A stretch of 64,000 nt of DNA from NCBI RefSeq assembly GCF_011046555.1, contig NZ_CP049246.1:3162001-3226000 (forward strand), given 5' to 3'. The position numbers and the translations under genes are program-made. Shown piece after piece: positions 18,759 to 28,700 of this stretch. Below the pieces are notes generated by a model that did not search any database, was not told the origin of the DNA, and worked only from the letters and a program-made list of their open reading frames with translations. The stretch's first letter is position 1. Each line of letters opens with the position of its first letter. This stretch comes from Sphingobacterium lactis. Its GTDB lineage: Bacteria; Bacteroidota; Bacteroidia; Sphingobacteriales; Sphingobacteriaceae.

Positions 18759-19067
18759 TTACAGCAAACCCCACGCAAACAGATGCACCAACAGGATCTG
18801 GATGACCAGCCATATCTTTGGCCATACTCCTTTTGCACGGGCAAAATAGATGCAGGAAAAAATACCTAGGAAAATAGCGATAAATGCGAGTACGTAATAA
18901 TCGAAAGGCCAAAGTTTATAGAAAGCCATTTGTGCGTCTTCGTTCTTTTCATTAGTGTAGGCAAATGGCAAACAGGAACCGATTAAAGCTAGATTTAACG
19001 CTAGTGAACCGTAAGCTACGATGGGCTTAACAATCCCCCACAGCTCGTTTTTAGATGAGTTGTTCAT
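18759..19067 (-). CDS. Small hypothetical membrane protein
   Basis: 102 residues with three hydrophobic segments: about 14-34 (VAYGSLALNLALIGSCLPFA), 55-75 (YYVLAFIAIFLGIFSCIYFA) and 82-101 (WPKIWLVIQILLVHLFAWGL). Likely an inner-membrane protein. No recognised domain. It starts with ATG and ends at the edge of the repeat block. Length and hydrophobic pattern support a real gene, but homology would have to confirm it. Confidence 0.6.
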   Translation of the reverse strand: MNNSSKNELWGIVKPIVAYGSLALNLALIGSCLPFAYTNEKNEDAQMAFYKLWPFDYYVLAFIAIFLGIFSCIYFARAKGVWPKIWLVIQILLVHLFAWGLL

Positions 19068-19195
19068 AATAAAAGTTCAAAAATTCTAGCGGTTACCTAA
19101 ATATAGGCATAAATTTTTGATTCTTGCGAAATTAAAAAATTGGGTAAACCTCATCCCGGAAGAAACAATTTCGTAAAAAAAATGCAATTTTAGTC

Positions 19196-19226
19196 TTGCA
19201 TCACTAAGCTATATCCCTTACTTTTG
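19196..19226 (+). promoter_or_regulatory. Promoter of the his operon leader
   Basis: TTG at 19196-19198, a 20-bp spacer, then TACTTTTG at 19219-19226, matching the Bacteroidota -33 TTG / -7 TAnnTTTG promoter. It lies 14 bases before the leader-peptide ATG. Confidence 0.7.
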
Positions 19227-19239
19227 TTGCATTATTGAT

Positions 19240-19302
19240 ATGAAGATCACTTGTACACACCTTTACGTTATGCATCATCGCCATTGTGGCGATCGATACT
19301 AG
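19240..19302 (+). CDS. hisL: His-rich leader peptide of the his operon
   Basis: A 20-codon frame reading MKITCTHLYVMHHRHCGDRY then TAG. Four of 20 residues are histidine (7, 12, 13, 15), three of them clustered before the stop. It sits between a consensus promoter and hisG. This is the classic layout of a histidine-codon leader used in attenuation: ribosome stalling at the His codons during histidine shortage would change RNA folding. A perfect 7-bp hairpin ATCGCCA-TTG-TGGCGAT (19277-19293) overlaps the His codons. I could not define the downstream terminator stem with certainty; T-runs occur near 19339 and 19355. Peptide detection is direct, attenuation is inference. Confidence 0.7.
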   Translation: MKITCTHLYVMHHRHCGDRY

Positions 19303-19384
19303 TATTGGCTCTACGTGAACCAAGTTTTCCCCGGATTCTTTTTTATTAATAATTTTTTACAATCAACTTTATAAACTCCTCATT

Positions 19385-20236
19385 TTGAAAAATCTAAAGA
19401 TTGCTATCCAAAAATCGGGTAGATTGAACGAAAAATCCGTACTCCTACTGAAAAACTGTGGTTTGGATTTTGAAAACTATAAAAGCTCCCTCATAACAAC
19501 CGTCTCGAACTTTAACCTGGAAATCCTATTCCTTCGCGATGATGATATCCCTGGGTATGTGGAAGAGGGCATCGCGGACTTGGGAATCGTCGGTGAGAAC
19601 GTAATCGATGAAACACAGGCGAAGGTGCAGTACCTGCAACGTTTGGGATTTGGAAGATGTACGCTGAAACTAGCAATCCCCAAAGACTCCAGCATCGACA
19701 GACTCGAAGACCTCAACGGCAAATCCATCGCCACCTCCTACCCCAACATCCTCCAGAATTTCTTGACGGAATACAAGATCAACGCCGATATCCAAACGAT
19801 CTCCGGATCCGTGGAGATCGCACCGGGACTTGGCCTGAGCGATGCCATCTGTGATATTGTATCCACCGGCGGAACCTTAAAGAGCAATGGCCTGAAGCCA
19901 TTCTGCGATGTGCGGAACTCCGAGGCTATCCTGATCGGTCGTGAAGGATTGGAAGAGAACCCGATCATCTGCGAATTGCTGCAGCGGATCCAATCGGTGC
20001 TACGCGCGAAGGAAACAAAGTATGTGGTGCTGAACGTGGAGAAGAAAAACCTGACCCAGATTACAGAACTATTGCACGGCGTGAAGAGCCCAACCGTGGT
20101 TCCCTTGGCTGAAGAAGGCTGGGTAGCGGTGCATACGGTCATTTCCGAAGATGATTTCTGGGATAAAATCAATAAATTGAAGGCGGCAGGCGCACAGGGT
20201 ATCGTGGTCATGCCGATCGAAAAAATTATCATGTAA
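19385..20236 (+). CDS. hisG: ATP phosphoribosyltransferase, long form
   Basis: 283 residues; first and committed step of histidine synthesis (ATP + PRPP to phosphoribosyl-ATP), feedback-inhibited by histidine. N-terminus KNLKIAIQKSGRLNEKSV is the family start, so the initiation codon is TTG at 19385; no nearby ATG fits. The catalytic part includes GIADLGIVGENVIDE and the PRPP-loop region DIVSTGGTLKSNGL; the C-terminal regulatory domain of long-form HisG (ELLHGVKSPTVVPLAEEGW) is present, so no HisZ is needed. It overlaps hisD by one base (TAATG), implying translational coupling. Expression is probably set by the His leader upstream. Confidence 0.95.
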   Translation: MKNLKIAIQKSGRLNEKSVLLLKNCGLDFENYKSSLITTVSNFNLEILFLRDDDIPGYVEEGIADLGIVGENVIDETQAKVQYLQRLGFGRCTLKLAIPKDSSIDRLEDLNGKSIATSYPNILQNFLTEYKINADIQTISGSVEIAPGLGLSDAICDIVSTGGTLKSNGLKPFCDVRNSEAILIGREGLEENPIICELLQRIQSVLRAKETKYVVLNVEKKNLTQITELLHGVKSPTVVPLAEEGWVAVHTVISEDDFWDKINKLKAAGAQGIVVMPIEKIIM

Positions 20237-21528
20237 TGTTGAACACCTATATATACGCCGATCTGACGCCGGAAAAGATGGCGGATCTGCTCGACAGAAA
20301 TACAGATCCCAACCATGCCATCCAAGATACGGTACTTTCCATTATCGAGGATGTGAAGCAGCACGGCGATGCGGCGCTGAAATCCTATGCGAAGCAATTC
20401 GACAAGGTGGAGCTGGAGAAGCTGTACCTGGATAGTGACGATATCGACAACCTGGCGATGACCATCTCGCGCGATCAGATGCGCGCGCTGGAAATCGCCT
20501 TCCAGAACATCCATAAATTTCACCAGACGCAGCTGAAGCGTGAGCGTACCGTGGAGACCATGCCGGGCGTAAAGTGCTGGCGTGAAGTTCGACCAATCGA
20601 AAAGGTCGGACTCTACATCCCTGGTGGATCGGCGGTCCTGCCGAGTACCTTATTGATGCTGGGCGTACCTGCACGCATTGCCGGCTGTAAGGAAATTGTG
20701 GTCTGTTCCCCACCGCAGAACAATGGCAAGATCAATGGATTTGTGGCGTACTGCCTCAAATTGCTGAAGATCGATAAAATATACCTTGTTGGCGGCGCAC
20801 AAGCCGTTGCCGCGATGGCTTTCGGTACGCAAAGCATTCCCAAGGTCAACAAGATCTTCGGCCCCGGCAATCAGTTTGTCACCAAGGCCAAAGGGATTAT
20901 CCAAGGGATGACCGATGTGAGCATCGATATGCCTGCTGGCCCGTCCGAAGTCCTGGTGATTGCGGATGAAACAGCAAACCCTGCCTATGTCGCAGCGGAT
21001 CTGTTGGCTCAGGCCGAACACGGCATTGACAGTCAAGCGGTATTGGTAACGACAAGTTCGCAATTGGCGGATCAAGTGAACCAAGAGCTGAAAGCCCAAT
21101 TGGACGTCCTACCCCGTAAGGAATTGGCCGCGAAAGCCATCGAAAATTCATACACCGTGATTACCGAAAACATCCAGGAAGCGATGGATTTTTCCAACCG
21201 CTATGCGCCGGAACACCTGATCATCGAAAGCGACGATTGGAAACCGCTGATCAATAAGGTACAGAATGCCGGATCGGTATTCCTGGGGCATCTTACTCCG
21301 GAGAGTGCCGGCGATTACGCCTCAGGCACGAACCACACCCTACCGACTTCTGGATATGCACGATCGTATTCCGGTGTATCCGTGGACTCCTTCGTCAAAA
21401 AGATCACCTTCCAGCATATTACGGAACAGGGACTCGAACAGATCGGGTCAACCGTAGAGATCCTCGCCGAATTGGAAGGCTTACAGGCACACAAAAATGC
21501 GGTCAGCATCCGCAAAAAGAAACAATAG
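20236..21528 (+). CDS. hisD: Histidinol dehydrogenase
   Basis: 430 residues; last two oxidation steps of histidine synthesis, histidinol to histidine with two NAD and a zinc ion. Typical length and motifs: YIPGGSAVLPSTLLML, GGAQAVAAMAFGT, the signature KIFGPGNQFVTKAKG, PAGPSEVLVIADE, and NRYAPEHLI before AGSVFLGHLTPESAGDYASG. The start ATG overlaps the hisG stop by one base. A terminator lies only a few bases after its stop, so the remaining his genes are not in this transcript. Confidence 0.95.
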   Translation: MLNTYIYADLTPEKMADLLDRNTDPNHAIQDTVLSIIEDVKQHGDAALKSYAKQFDKVELEKLYLDSDDIDNLAMTISRDQMRALEIAFQNIHKFHQTQLKRERTVETMPGVKCWREVRPIEKVGLYIPGGSAVLPSTLLMLGVPARIAGCKEIVVCSPPQNNGKINGFVAYCLKLLKIDKIYLVGGAQAVAAMAFGTQSIPKVNKIFGPGNQFVTKAKGIIQGMTDVSIDMPAGPSEVLVIADETANPAYVAADLLAQAEHGIDSQAVLVTTSSQLADQVNQELKAQLDVLPRKELAAKAIENSYTVITENIQEAMDFSNRYAPEHLIIESDDWKPLINKVQNAGSVFLGHLTPESAGDYASGTNHTLPTSGYARSYSGVSVDSFVKKITFQHITEQGLEQIGSTVEILAELEGLQAHKNAVSIRKKKQ

Positions 21529-21533
21529 ATAAA

Positions 21534-21558
21534 GCGCCCGGTTCCCCTGGGCGTTTTT
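21534..21558 (+). terminator. Terminator after hisD
   Basis: CGCCC / GGGCG stem (21535-21539 with 21549-21553, possibly extended by GG/CC inside) followed by five T. It closes a two-gene hisGD transcript. Confidence 0.7.
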
Positions 21559-21894
21559 ATGTATTTCCCAGCAGTCTTTCCAAATCCCTTTGGAGAATAT
21601 TGATTTAGGCATTGGGTATTTGCTGGCACGCACCTCAATTTCTGCACCCTAAAACTTTAACACTTTCGCCATTGACTATCCAACATAAACACCTTATATT
21701 TAACCTGTTAACCAAAACAACTTGCCTCATTTAATTTCCGGCATTTTTGTAAAATCGATACGTATTCATCCATATTTATGGAAATTACGTACCGCCAACA
21801 CGCTCTCGCATTATGGATTTTTCAGTGATGCCCACAATTCCCTAACATTATCATTTTATTGAATCCCAGAAAAAGCTGCTTTAGGACGGGGTTA

Positions 21895-22015
21895 GACCTT
21901 GTTCGAGGTGCTCCCGAGATGCGTCCGAAGTGCAATCGAGGTGAGAGCGTGCTATAGACACGCTCTCACCTCGCTCTCAGTACGCTCTCACCACGCTCTC
22001 ATGTCGGACAAGGTC
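21895..22015. repeat. Intergenic hairpin element with repeated CGCTCTCA units
   Basis: In the 740-bp gene-free stretch between hisD and the H1-like gene. GACCTTGT (21895-21902) pairs with ACAAGGTC (22008-22015) as an outer stem. An internal perfect 15-bp stem CGAGGTGAGAGCGTG / CACGCTCTCACCTCG lies at 21937-21973. The right side carries CGCTCTCA four times (from 21961, 21972, 21983 and 21993). No reading frame is credible here. Nothing else recognisable was seen in 21559-21894 or 22016-22268. Confidence 0.65.
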
Positions 22016-22268
22016 CAAGCCCAAATAACGTTCGGGTTGAATAAAAAACAAAAGTCTTGAGGAGTTAAAACAGCGCTCAAAGGTATTTAAACCTAGTTTT
22101 TAACCTGCATGGAGCTGATTTTTCAATGTAAGAGTAAACTGCGCTATAAGCGTTTATTGCATAAAAAAACCTTTTGGATAAATTAGGGCATTTATCGCCA
22201 CTAACCCATCCAAGAGGTTCTTGCAGACAGCGTTTGATCAGTCTTAAATTACTGATTTTTACCTATCC

Positions 22269-23261
22269 TTATTTTTTTCTTTTCTTTTTATCCTTATCGT
22301 CGCCGACAATCTTATTGTAGATTTCCGTAAAGGCATTCTTTAGCTTCTTCATGACCTTACTGTCTTTCTTTGCGCTCTTCTTGGCTGCTTTCGTATCCTT
22401 CACCTTCGCAACGACCTTTTTGTCATTTTTACGATCTGCTTTTCTTGCTTTTTCCTTATCCTTCTTCACTTCAGATTTGGCCTCAACAACTTTCTTTTTC
22501 GCATTTGCTTTTTTGTCGGACTTCTTGTTCTCCTTCACCGCCTTCTTATCTTCCTTCACTTTCTTCTTGGTTGGCACTTCCTCTTTGTAGGAAGCCTCTT
22601 TTTTCAATTTACTTTCTGGAGTGGATGTATTTTCCACCGATGCAGGCGCAGTCGTTTTCTGCTCCGGAGCAGTGGTTGCCTCCTGTTTAGATGCAGGTTT
22701 TGCGGCAGGCTTTGCAGCCGGTCGCGCCGCAGTCTTCGCTGCCGGTTTGCTCGCTGTCTTGGCTGCCGTTGCTGAAGGCGATTTCGTTGCCGTGGAAGCT
22801 GCCGGTTTGGCCGATGTTGATCCAGCAGTTTGTGCTCCTGTGGATGCAGTTGACTTTACCGCGGGCTTCTGCGCCGATGCTGTCGATTTATTTGCCGATG
22901 CAGCAGTGGTTGATTTCGCTGCCGTTCCGGATTTTGTTGCCGTGCTCGCCGTTCTGGCCGGAGCTTTCGCTGCCGTTGTTTTCGCTGCAGGAGTTTTCGC
23001 CGCAGCAGTTCCCGATGCTGGGGTTGATTTTGCCGTACCTGCTGCCGTCTTCGCAGCGGTACCGCTTGGGCTTGCTGACTTGCGTGCGCGAACTGGGCTC
23101 GCCGCAGCCTCTACATTGCTATCCGATCCGCTTGCTTTCGCCGCGGTAGTAGTTCGTGTTCCGGTCGCTGGCTTCTTCGCTGCAGCGGTAGTTTTGGGCG
23201 TACTGTTATCCGTTTGGTCAGTACCTGTCGTTGGTGTAGTGGATTTTGTTTCTTCAGCCAT
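22269..23261 (-). CDS. Histone-H1-like low-complexity Lys/Ala/Thr-rich protein
   Basis: 330 residues from the ATG at 23261 (MAEETKSTTPTT); 37 further upstream codons are possible but look non-coding. The first two thirds are Ala/Thr/Ser/Lys/Pro repeats with AAKTAA, KPAAK and ATKS units; the last third is strongly basic with KKVVEAK, KKDKEKARK and a KKKRKK end. Composition resembles eukaryotic H1 tails and bacterial AlgP/HctB-like proteins, which bind DNA non-specifically and compact the nucleoid. Presumed cytosolic and DNA-associated. No folded domain. Repeats of this kind vary in length between strains. Confidence 0.75.
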   Translation of the reverse strand: MAEETKSTTPTTGTDQTDNSTPKTTAAAKKPATGTRTTTAAKASGSDSNVEAAASPVRARKSASPSGTAAKTAAGTAKSTPASGTAAAKTPAAKTTAAKAPARTASTATKSGTAAKSTTAASANKSTASAQKPAVKSTASTGAQTAGSTSAKPAASTATKSPSATAAKTASKPAAKTAARPAAKPAAKPASKQEATTAPEQKTTAPASVENTSTPESKLKKEASYKEEVPTKKKVKEDKKAVKENKKSDKKANAKKKVVEAKSEVKKDKEKARKADRKNDKKVVAKVKDTKAAKKSAKKDSKVMKKLKNAFTEIYNKIVGDDKDKKKRKK

Positions 23262-23536
23262 CTTTTTTATTGAATTAGAATCACTGTAATCTGTTCGTTG
23301 GTATCGTGAATTGTCGGATATAAGGGATTGATAACGCGAATAATCCGCTCGGAATGAGTAAAAGCATCCCAATCAATGGTTTAGCGTTCGCAGGACTCCT
23401 CCCATCTATCCAATTCTTCGATCAAATAGGTCATAATTTTAACCTATCTTCTTTTAAAACAGTAATATACCAATTTTGTTTATAAAATCATATCCTAATT
23501 AAACTATTTCCGGTTTTCCAAGTCATAGATTATCAC

Positions 23537-23544
23537 TACCTTTG
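23537..23544 (+). promoter_or_regulatory. -7 promoter element of ssrA (TACCTTTG)
   Basis: Exact TAnnTTTG match 15 bases before the mature 5' end of tmRNA. The region about 20 bases further upstream reads GGTTTTCC rather than a clear TTG. The rest of the roughly 300-bp gap back to 23262 holds no gene that I can see. Confidence 0.6.
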
Positions 23545-23559
23545 TAGTTCTACATAACT

Positions 23560-23924
23560 GGGGTCGACTGGAATTGACAGGATAGCGATGGTTATGTAAG
23601 CATGCAGTGCATTGTTAGTCTAGCACTTAAATCTGAACTTTCAACTTTATAACTGGCGAAGAAAACTACGCCTTAGCTGCTTAAGTTAGACTTAACATAG
23701 CTATTTGTCCCGTTAGATCCTGTTCTTTGGTCTAACACCCGGGGCATCGAACAATAGAACTGGTCCTTGCGAGGTTACTAAGTAAGGACGAGACACAGTA
23801 ACTACGGAGAACGGTACAGGTTCGCGACTCACCTTCCCTCTCCCGACAACTAAAGAGAAGCTAAGCATGTAGAAAGCGTAAATCATACTATGTTTGGACG
23901 AGGGTTCGATTCCCTCCGGCTCCA
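23560..23924 (+). ncRNA. ssrA: Transfer-messenger RNA (tmRNA)
   Basis: About 365 nt. The 5' end GGGGTCGACTGG pairs with the 3' tRNA-like end, where the T-arm GGGTTCGATTCCC and the acceptor strand CGGCTCCA are intact; CCA is not fully encoded. The tag frame (23655-23684) reads GEENYALAA then TAA, ending in the ALAA degradation signal typical of Bacteroidota. Pseudoknot sequences (around CCCGTTAGATCC / GGTCTAACACCCGGGG) follow. tmRNA with SmpB rescues stalled ribosomes and marks the peptide for proteolysis. The 3' end is a favoured integration site for islands, and accessory DNA starts right after it. Confidence 0.96.
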
Positions 23925-23959
23925 CAAAACAACCTGTAAATCAATTATTTATAGGTTTT

Positions 23960-23997
23960 ACACCCAAAATTACACCCGATAATTTTGGGTGTTTTTT
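23960..23997 (+). terminator. Terminator downstream of ssrA
   Basis: Perfect stem CACCCAAAATTA / TAATTTTGGGTG with a 7-base loop CACCCGA, then six T. The next gene, on the opposite strand, ends just after it. Confidence 0.9.
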
Positions 23998-24003
23998 GTT
24001 ATA

Positions 24004-25710
24004 TCAATAAAACATAAATTTCCCACTTTGTTTTTCGTACAAATACTTTTCGTTTTTAAATCCCATTGTTTTACGATATTGCTCATCAAAAATATCTGCC
24101 AAATCTGGAGTAGTTGCGATTGTATCAGCATAATTTATCTGTTTTTGATTTAGCTTCTTATTCAAGAATGCTCCACAAACTTCCAATTCATCTGTACAAA
24201 TTAGTTTACCGTGTAAAAGTTCTCTCATTAATAAGAACTCCACCAATTTTTCAGGTTTCTGTTTACGAGCCATCAATGTTAAAAGAAATACTTCGAGGTC
24301 ATCAAGTCGAACAACCCAAGGAAAAATATCATCATCCTTTTCTAATTGAATTAGAGCAGATAAATCACATTGGATTTGACCAAATGTTTTAAGGTTCACT
24401 ATAATTGAGAAGTCTTCTTCAATTTGTGTTGTATCAATTTCTTCAATAAGATTACCATTTTTATCAGTAATTTTTAGAGGTTCTTGATTAATAAATTTCT
24501 CTTCAACTCTGCGAGTTTGTTTGTAACCATAACCAATACAAGCATCAAAATCATCTTTTATCCGGACAAATGCTTTTTCAGGATTTCTAAAGGGTTCTCG
24601 AAGTGAATAACCTTTTGCCTCTATTATGAAAGCATATTTTTTCCACAGAAACAGAATGTCTTGTTCGCAACCGTCCACATAATAACCTTGATATAATTTG
24701 AAGTCAGCGCCAAAGAAATTAGAAAAGAGTTCTACTATATTTTTTTCCAATAATTTACCTTTAACATCGACATATTTGGTTTTATTTTCCGTTGTAGTAG
24801 TCGTTACTTTTTCAAGTAATATCTCAATTGCGTGTATAACTTGTTTTACCTCAAAAACTTGATACATTTTTTCATCAATTGATACTATAGGCTTTTCGTA
24901 AAGTGGATTGCCAGGTTTAGTTTCGGTATAGTATAAGAAATCTTTTTCTTCTCGTTTTGTAGATAATAAATGTAGAATCTTTTGAACTTTCTCAATGGTT
25001 AGAGTTTCAGAAACAAGTTCTTCTGGGTAAAATCTATCCATTATACCGTGGTCAGCCATAAAAGTATAAAGATGCATATCCTTTTCTCCCATTTCCCTTA
25101 TAAAGTCGGGCACTCCATCAATTACTCCAACTTCTACTTTTGTATATTCTTTCCAATTAGGTCTTAATAATGCTTTATTAGTTGAGAATGCTTGAAAGTT
25201 TCGTTGATTTAGTTGGTCAATATTTTCATAAAATTGAATAAAATCTTGTGTTATTAATCCTGTATCATTTTGGAGAATATCATCCATTGGAAAAAATAGA
25301 TCTTTAATCCAATTTACTACCTGTTCTTCAAAGTTTAATGGACCTTGATTAAAATAAGAAAGAAAAGATGGCATTGCAACCTGCCTCATCCTTTTCCATT
25401 CTTCGGTAATTTCTTCAGGATTTTCTGTAAAGAACAGTTTATGATATTCTGCTTCAATCTCATTTAATAAGGCAACTATCTGTTCCCATTTTTCAGGGTC
25501 ATATTGAATATCAGTGCCGTTTGCAGGATTTGAACTTACATTTAAACCTGCAAGATAATATAATTGCCTAAGTGGAGATGATAATTTTCCTAATTGGTCT
25601 TGAGCCCGACCTATATTCTTCATTAAAAAAGAAATATCGCCAAGAAACCATTCTGTATTATATGTTGATACTATCTCTTTTAAAGCCTTTGATTTTGTTT
25701 CTAAACTCAT
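24004..25710 (-). CDS. Putative PD-(D/E)XK nuclease, partner of the STAND protein
   Basis: 568 residues, no signal peptide. Around 320-366 there is a restriction-nuclease-like core: E323 in a helix (LLEKNIVELF), D351 in EQDILFLW, and E364-A-K366 in FIIEAKG, followed by further conserved-looking residues. This D...ExK spacing with flanking hydrophobic strands is typical of PD-(D/E)XK nucleases. The N-terminal 300 residues (helical) and the C-terminal part are unrecognised. It follows the 1351-aa NTPase gene by 26 bases on the same strand, so the two likely act as one system. The DNA is clearly more AT-rich than ssrA and the core genes to its left. Nuclease activity is inferred from the motif only. 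Confidence 0.6.
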   Translation of the reverse strand: MSLETKSKALKEIVSTYNTEWFLGDISFLMKNIGRAQDQLGKLSSPLRQLYYLAGLNVSSNPANGTDIQYDPEKWEQIVALLNEIEAEYHKLFFTENPEEITEEWKRMRQVAMPSFLSYFNQGPLNFEEQVVNWIKDLFFPMDDILQNDTGLITQDFIQFYENIDQLNQRNFQAFSTNKALLRPNWKEYTKVEVGVIDGVPDFIREMGEKDMHLYTFMADHGIMDRFYPEELVSETLTIEKVQKILHLLSTKREEKDFLYYTETKPGNPLYEKPIVSIDEKMYQVFEVKQVIHAIEILLEKVTTTTTENKTKYVDVKGKLLEKNIVELFSNFFGADFKLYQGYYVDGCEQDILFLWKKYAFIIEAKGYSLREPFRNPEKAFVRIKDDFDACIGYGYKQTRRVEEKFINQEPLKITDKNGNLIEEIDTTQIEEDFSIIVNLKTFGQIQCDLSALIQLEKDDDIFPWVVRLDDLEVFLLTLMARKQKPEKLVEFLLMRELLHGKLICTDELEVCGAFLNKKLNQKQINYADTIATTPDLADIFDEQYRKTMGFKNEKYLYEKQSGKFMFY

Positions 25711-25736
25711 AATTTAACTTTATTATCATTATATAT

Positions 25737-28700
25737 TTATCTTGCAGAACTATCAATGCTATTAAATTTATCAATATATTTCCCATAAAGCAAGAGTATA
25801 AATATACCCCAACTCTCTGTACATATTTTTAATCGCTCAACCCATTTAGATACTATTTCCATATTCATTATCAATTGATAATCTTCTTCATCTCCTTTTG
25901 GTTCAGGAAAAATATGATCCTTAATATTTATCATTGCTTTAAAATATTCCTGCTCTTCATCGCTATTTACATAGCTGTCTTCGTCAAATGGAAACATATT
26001 TATCCATTCAACTAATGAGTCTAATACTGCTTGAAAAGATTGCTGAAGCTCTAGACCTATTCTCTGTATGTATTGCTTTAATTTCTCTTGGTCAGATTCC
26101 ATGAGTTCAATTTCATCAAACAACCTCAAATCATAAAAGTGATCTGCTAACAGAAGTAATTTTCCATAAGCTTCCGTAGCTTTAGTTATATCATTAAACT
26201 CTGGATATAAATTTGACCATCCCTCTATATTCAGATTTTCAATAATTTTTACTTCAATCGGTTGTGAAATCGAATTAATGAAAGATAATTCTTCAAACAA
26301 CTTATCTTTTATGTTGTATAATCTTACTTCATTCCATTGATTGTTTAGGCTTTTATTTTGAATGGTTTGGATGAAATAAAAATTCGAAAACCAAAATTGT
26401 AGCATCAAATATTTCAAACTTGTATATTCTGGATTATCTATAGTCTGTTGTATAATTTGATAAGCTTCTTTATAGCCCATCAACATCCAAAAAGGACTTA
26501 CTCCATCAATTATAATAATAGGTTTATCATTCGTTGTCTTATTATTTATATACCTGATTGAAAAGGAGTTGGCTTTTGAAACCTGCTTAAAGTCTTTTAT
26601 TATTTTATTTTCGAAATCTGATTTAAGCTTAAAAATCCGTTTTGCTGAACGTTCTCCCTTACTGTTATCATTCAGAAAATCTTTCCATATTGAAGCTGTA
26701 GTAAATAAGGTATTCGTTTCGATTTTTGAATGATGTTTAATATCAATATTCCCTAAGATATTATTGTATTGACTATTATAAATTTGAAGCTTTTCAATTG
26801 CATTGTAAAGATTGATTTGAGATAAACGCTCGGTATTCTCATCGTGTGTATGTGCTTCATCAGTTTTTAATTTAGCTTTTGAATATAATGTACCACCTGA
26901 CTGCTGGATAAAACTTTCTATATCTCCCTTAAAATCAGAAACACTTTTAAAGAACAACTCATATTTTGATTGCAATTTTTTGTTGCGTTGCTCTCTTTCA
27001 TTTTCATTGATTGTTCCTCTTTTCTTACCACCATAAATACCTAATGGCTCTGTAATAGATTTAGGTTCTTTGATACTTTCCGACCTTTCAAAAAGCATAT
27101 TCTGCATAATAGGAACTACAGGCATATAGTTTACACTACCTTTAAACAATTGCTCAAACGAGATATTAAACTCGTTTATTTTTTCTTTGATGATTCCTTC
27201 CCACTGGTTTAGCTGATTTCTATATTCATTCCAATCTTCTGGTCTTAGTTGGTATTCATATAGTTTGATAATTGTGGAATTGATATTTACCCATTCTTCT
27301 AAGGGTATATTTTCAATAGGCATTGTTTTATGCGTATCATCATAATCTACTGCTAAAGTTTGTAAACGATGACCATATCCTTGGGAATTAAATTGTTTTT
27401 TGTCTGGAAGAGCTGTCCTGATAATATCTAAAACACCTACAATGAAATCATTGGTTGACCTTTCAACATCATTTTTTAAAATATCAATGATGTAATGTAC
27501 ATTCACTTCGTTTTCATCTACAGATAAATGGATAACATCAAATTCCTTTTTTATTTGTTCAATGAAAATATCAACATACTTTTTTCTTATTGCATCTAAT
27601 TCTACTGAATAAGAATACATGCCTAACATCAATTTAGATAAGCTTTTGCTGTCCATATTTCTGAAGGCAGATTCAAATTTACTATCGTCAATTAGTGATA
27701 ATTTTTCTTTTCTATTGGGTATATTTTTAAGCCAAAACAAGGCTTCGCCAAAAGATTTCCACCCAAATACAGTTGAAGGTGCTTCCTTTGGAAAGTCAAT
27801 TTGATTGATAGCTTCAGTTGCTAAATTGAAAACATTTTGATTTGGTAATAATCTACGATTGATATCATTTATTTTCTCTCTCCGATCATCATCTACTTTG
27901 AGTAAATCAAGCATTCCATTTCTATCATAATTGCTTCCAAACATAAAATCCGTAAACATTGTCCATGCTCCGCCACAAATAGTTCTACATTCATCTATAA
28001 CTTTACGGTTATTTTCAACATAGCTTTTACTACCCAGCCATATAAAAGACTTTAAGATCGAAGCATATGCAGACCAATTCCTTATAATAACTTTACTGTT
28101 TAAATCAGCAATAAATTGATCAGGACTCAGTATTTCAAGATGGAACATTTGTAATAAGAACAAGTACAAATTTTTCTCGTCTATCAGCGAAATACATTTA
28201 TAGGCATATTCCTCTTTGTAAGTTGTAAACTCATCAAATAGTATTTCTACCAACTTCTGAGAACGAATTAGATGTAACCCCTGAATGTACTTTCTATCTA
28301 ATGATTTCTTAACCAGGTATTCATTTTCTAACTTTTCGATTATAAATTGATAGTCGACATTAGAATCCAATTTTGATACATCAATCTTAGCTCCTAAAGA
28401 GTCGGCAAGGCTCACAATTCTTAAAAACTCAATCTGGGGATTACAACCTTGATCGCTTTCATTACGCAATTGCTGAATCTGTTGTTTCAGTTTATTTTGT
28501 AACGAGTTTCCCTGAGTAATAGAATATACGAATTCTAACAACGGAGCATCATCACCAATTTGAATCCAAGCCTGTTCAAAGTCTGTAAACTGTATGATTT
28601 TATTCCGTTCATTTAATTTAGTGTAAATGATTTTTGCTTCTTCCTGTGACAATGATAAGTCTATTTCTTTATGCTCAAATTCCACACCGACTGCTGATGC

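Noticed and set aside
22351-23289. Long plus-strand frames opposite the H1-like gene, up to 222 codons rich in Ala, Val and Phe
   Set aside because: They are the antisense of a low-complexity Lys/Ala-rich gene, which leaves stops rare on the other strand. The minus-strand protein makes better sense.
23713-23925. 70-codon minus-strand frame across tmRNA
   Set aside because: It is antisense to the tmRNA gene; the sequence is fully explained by the RNA.
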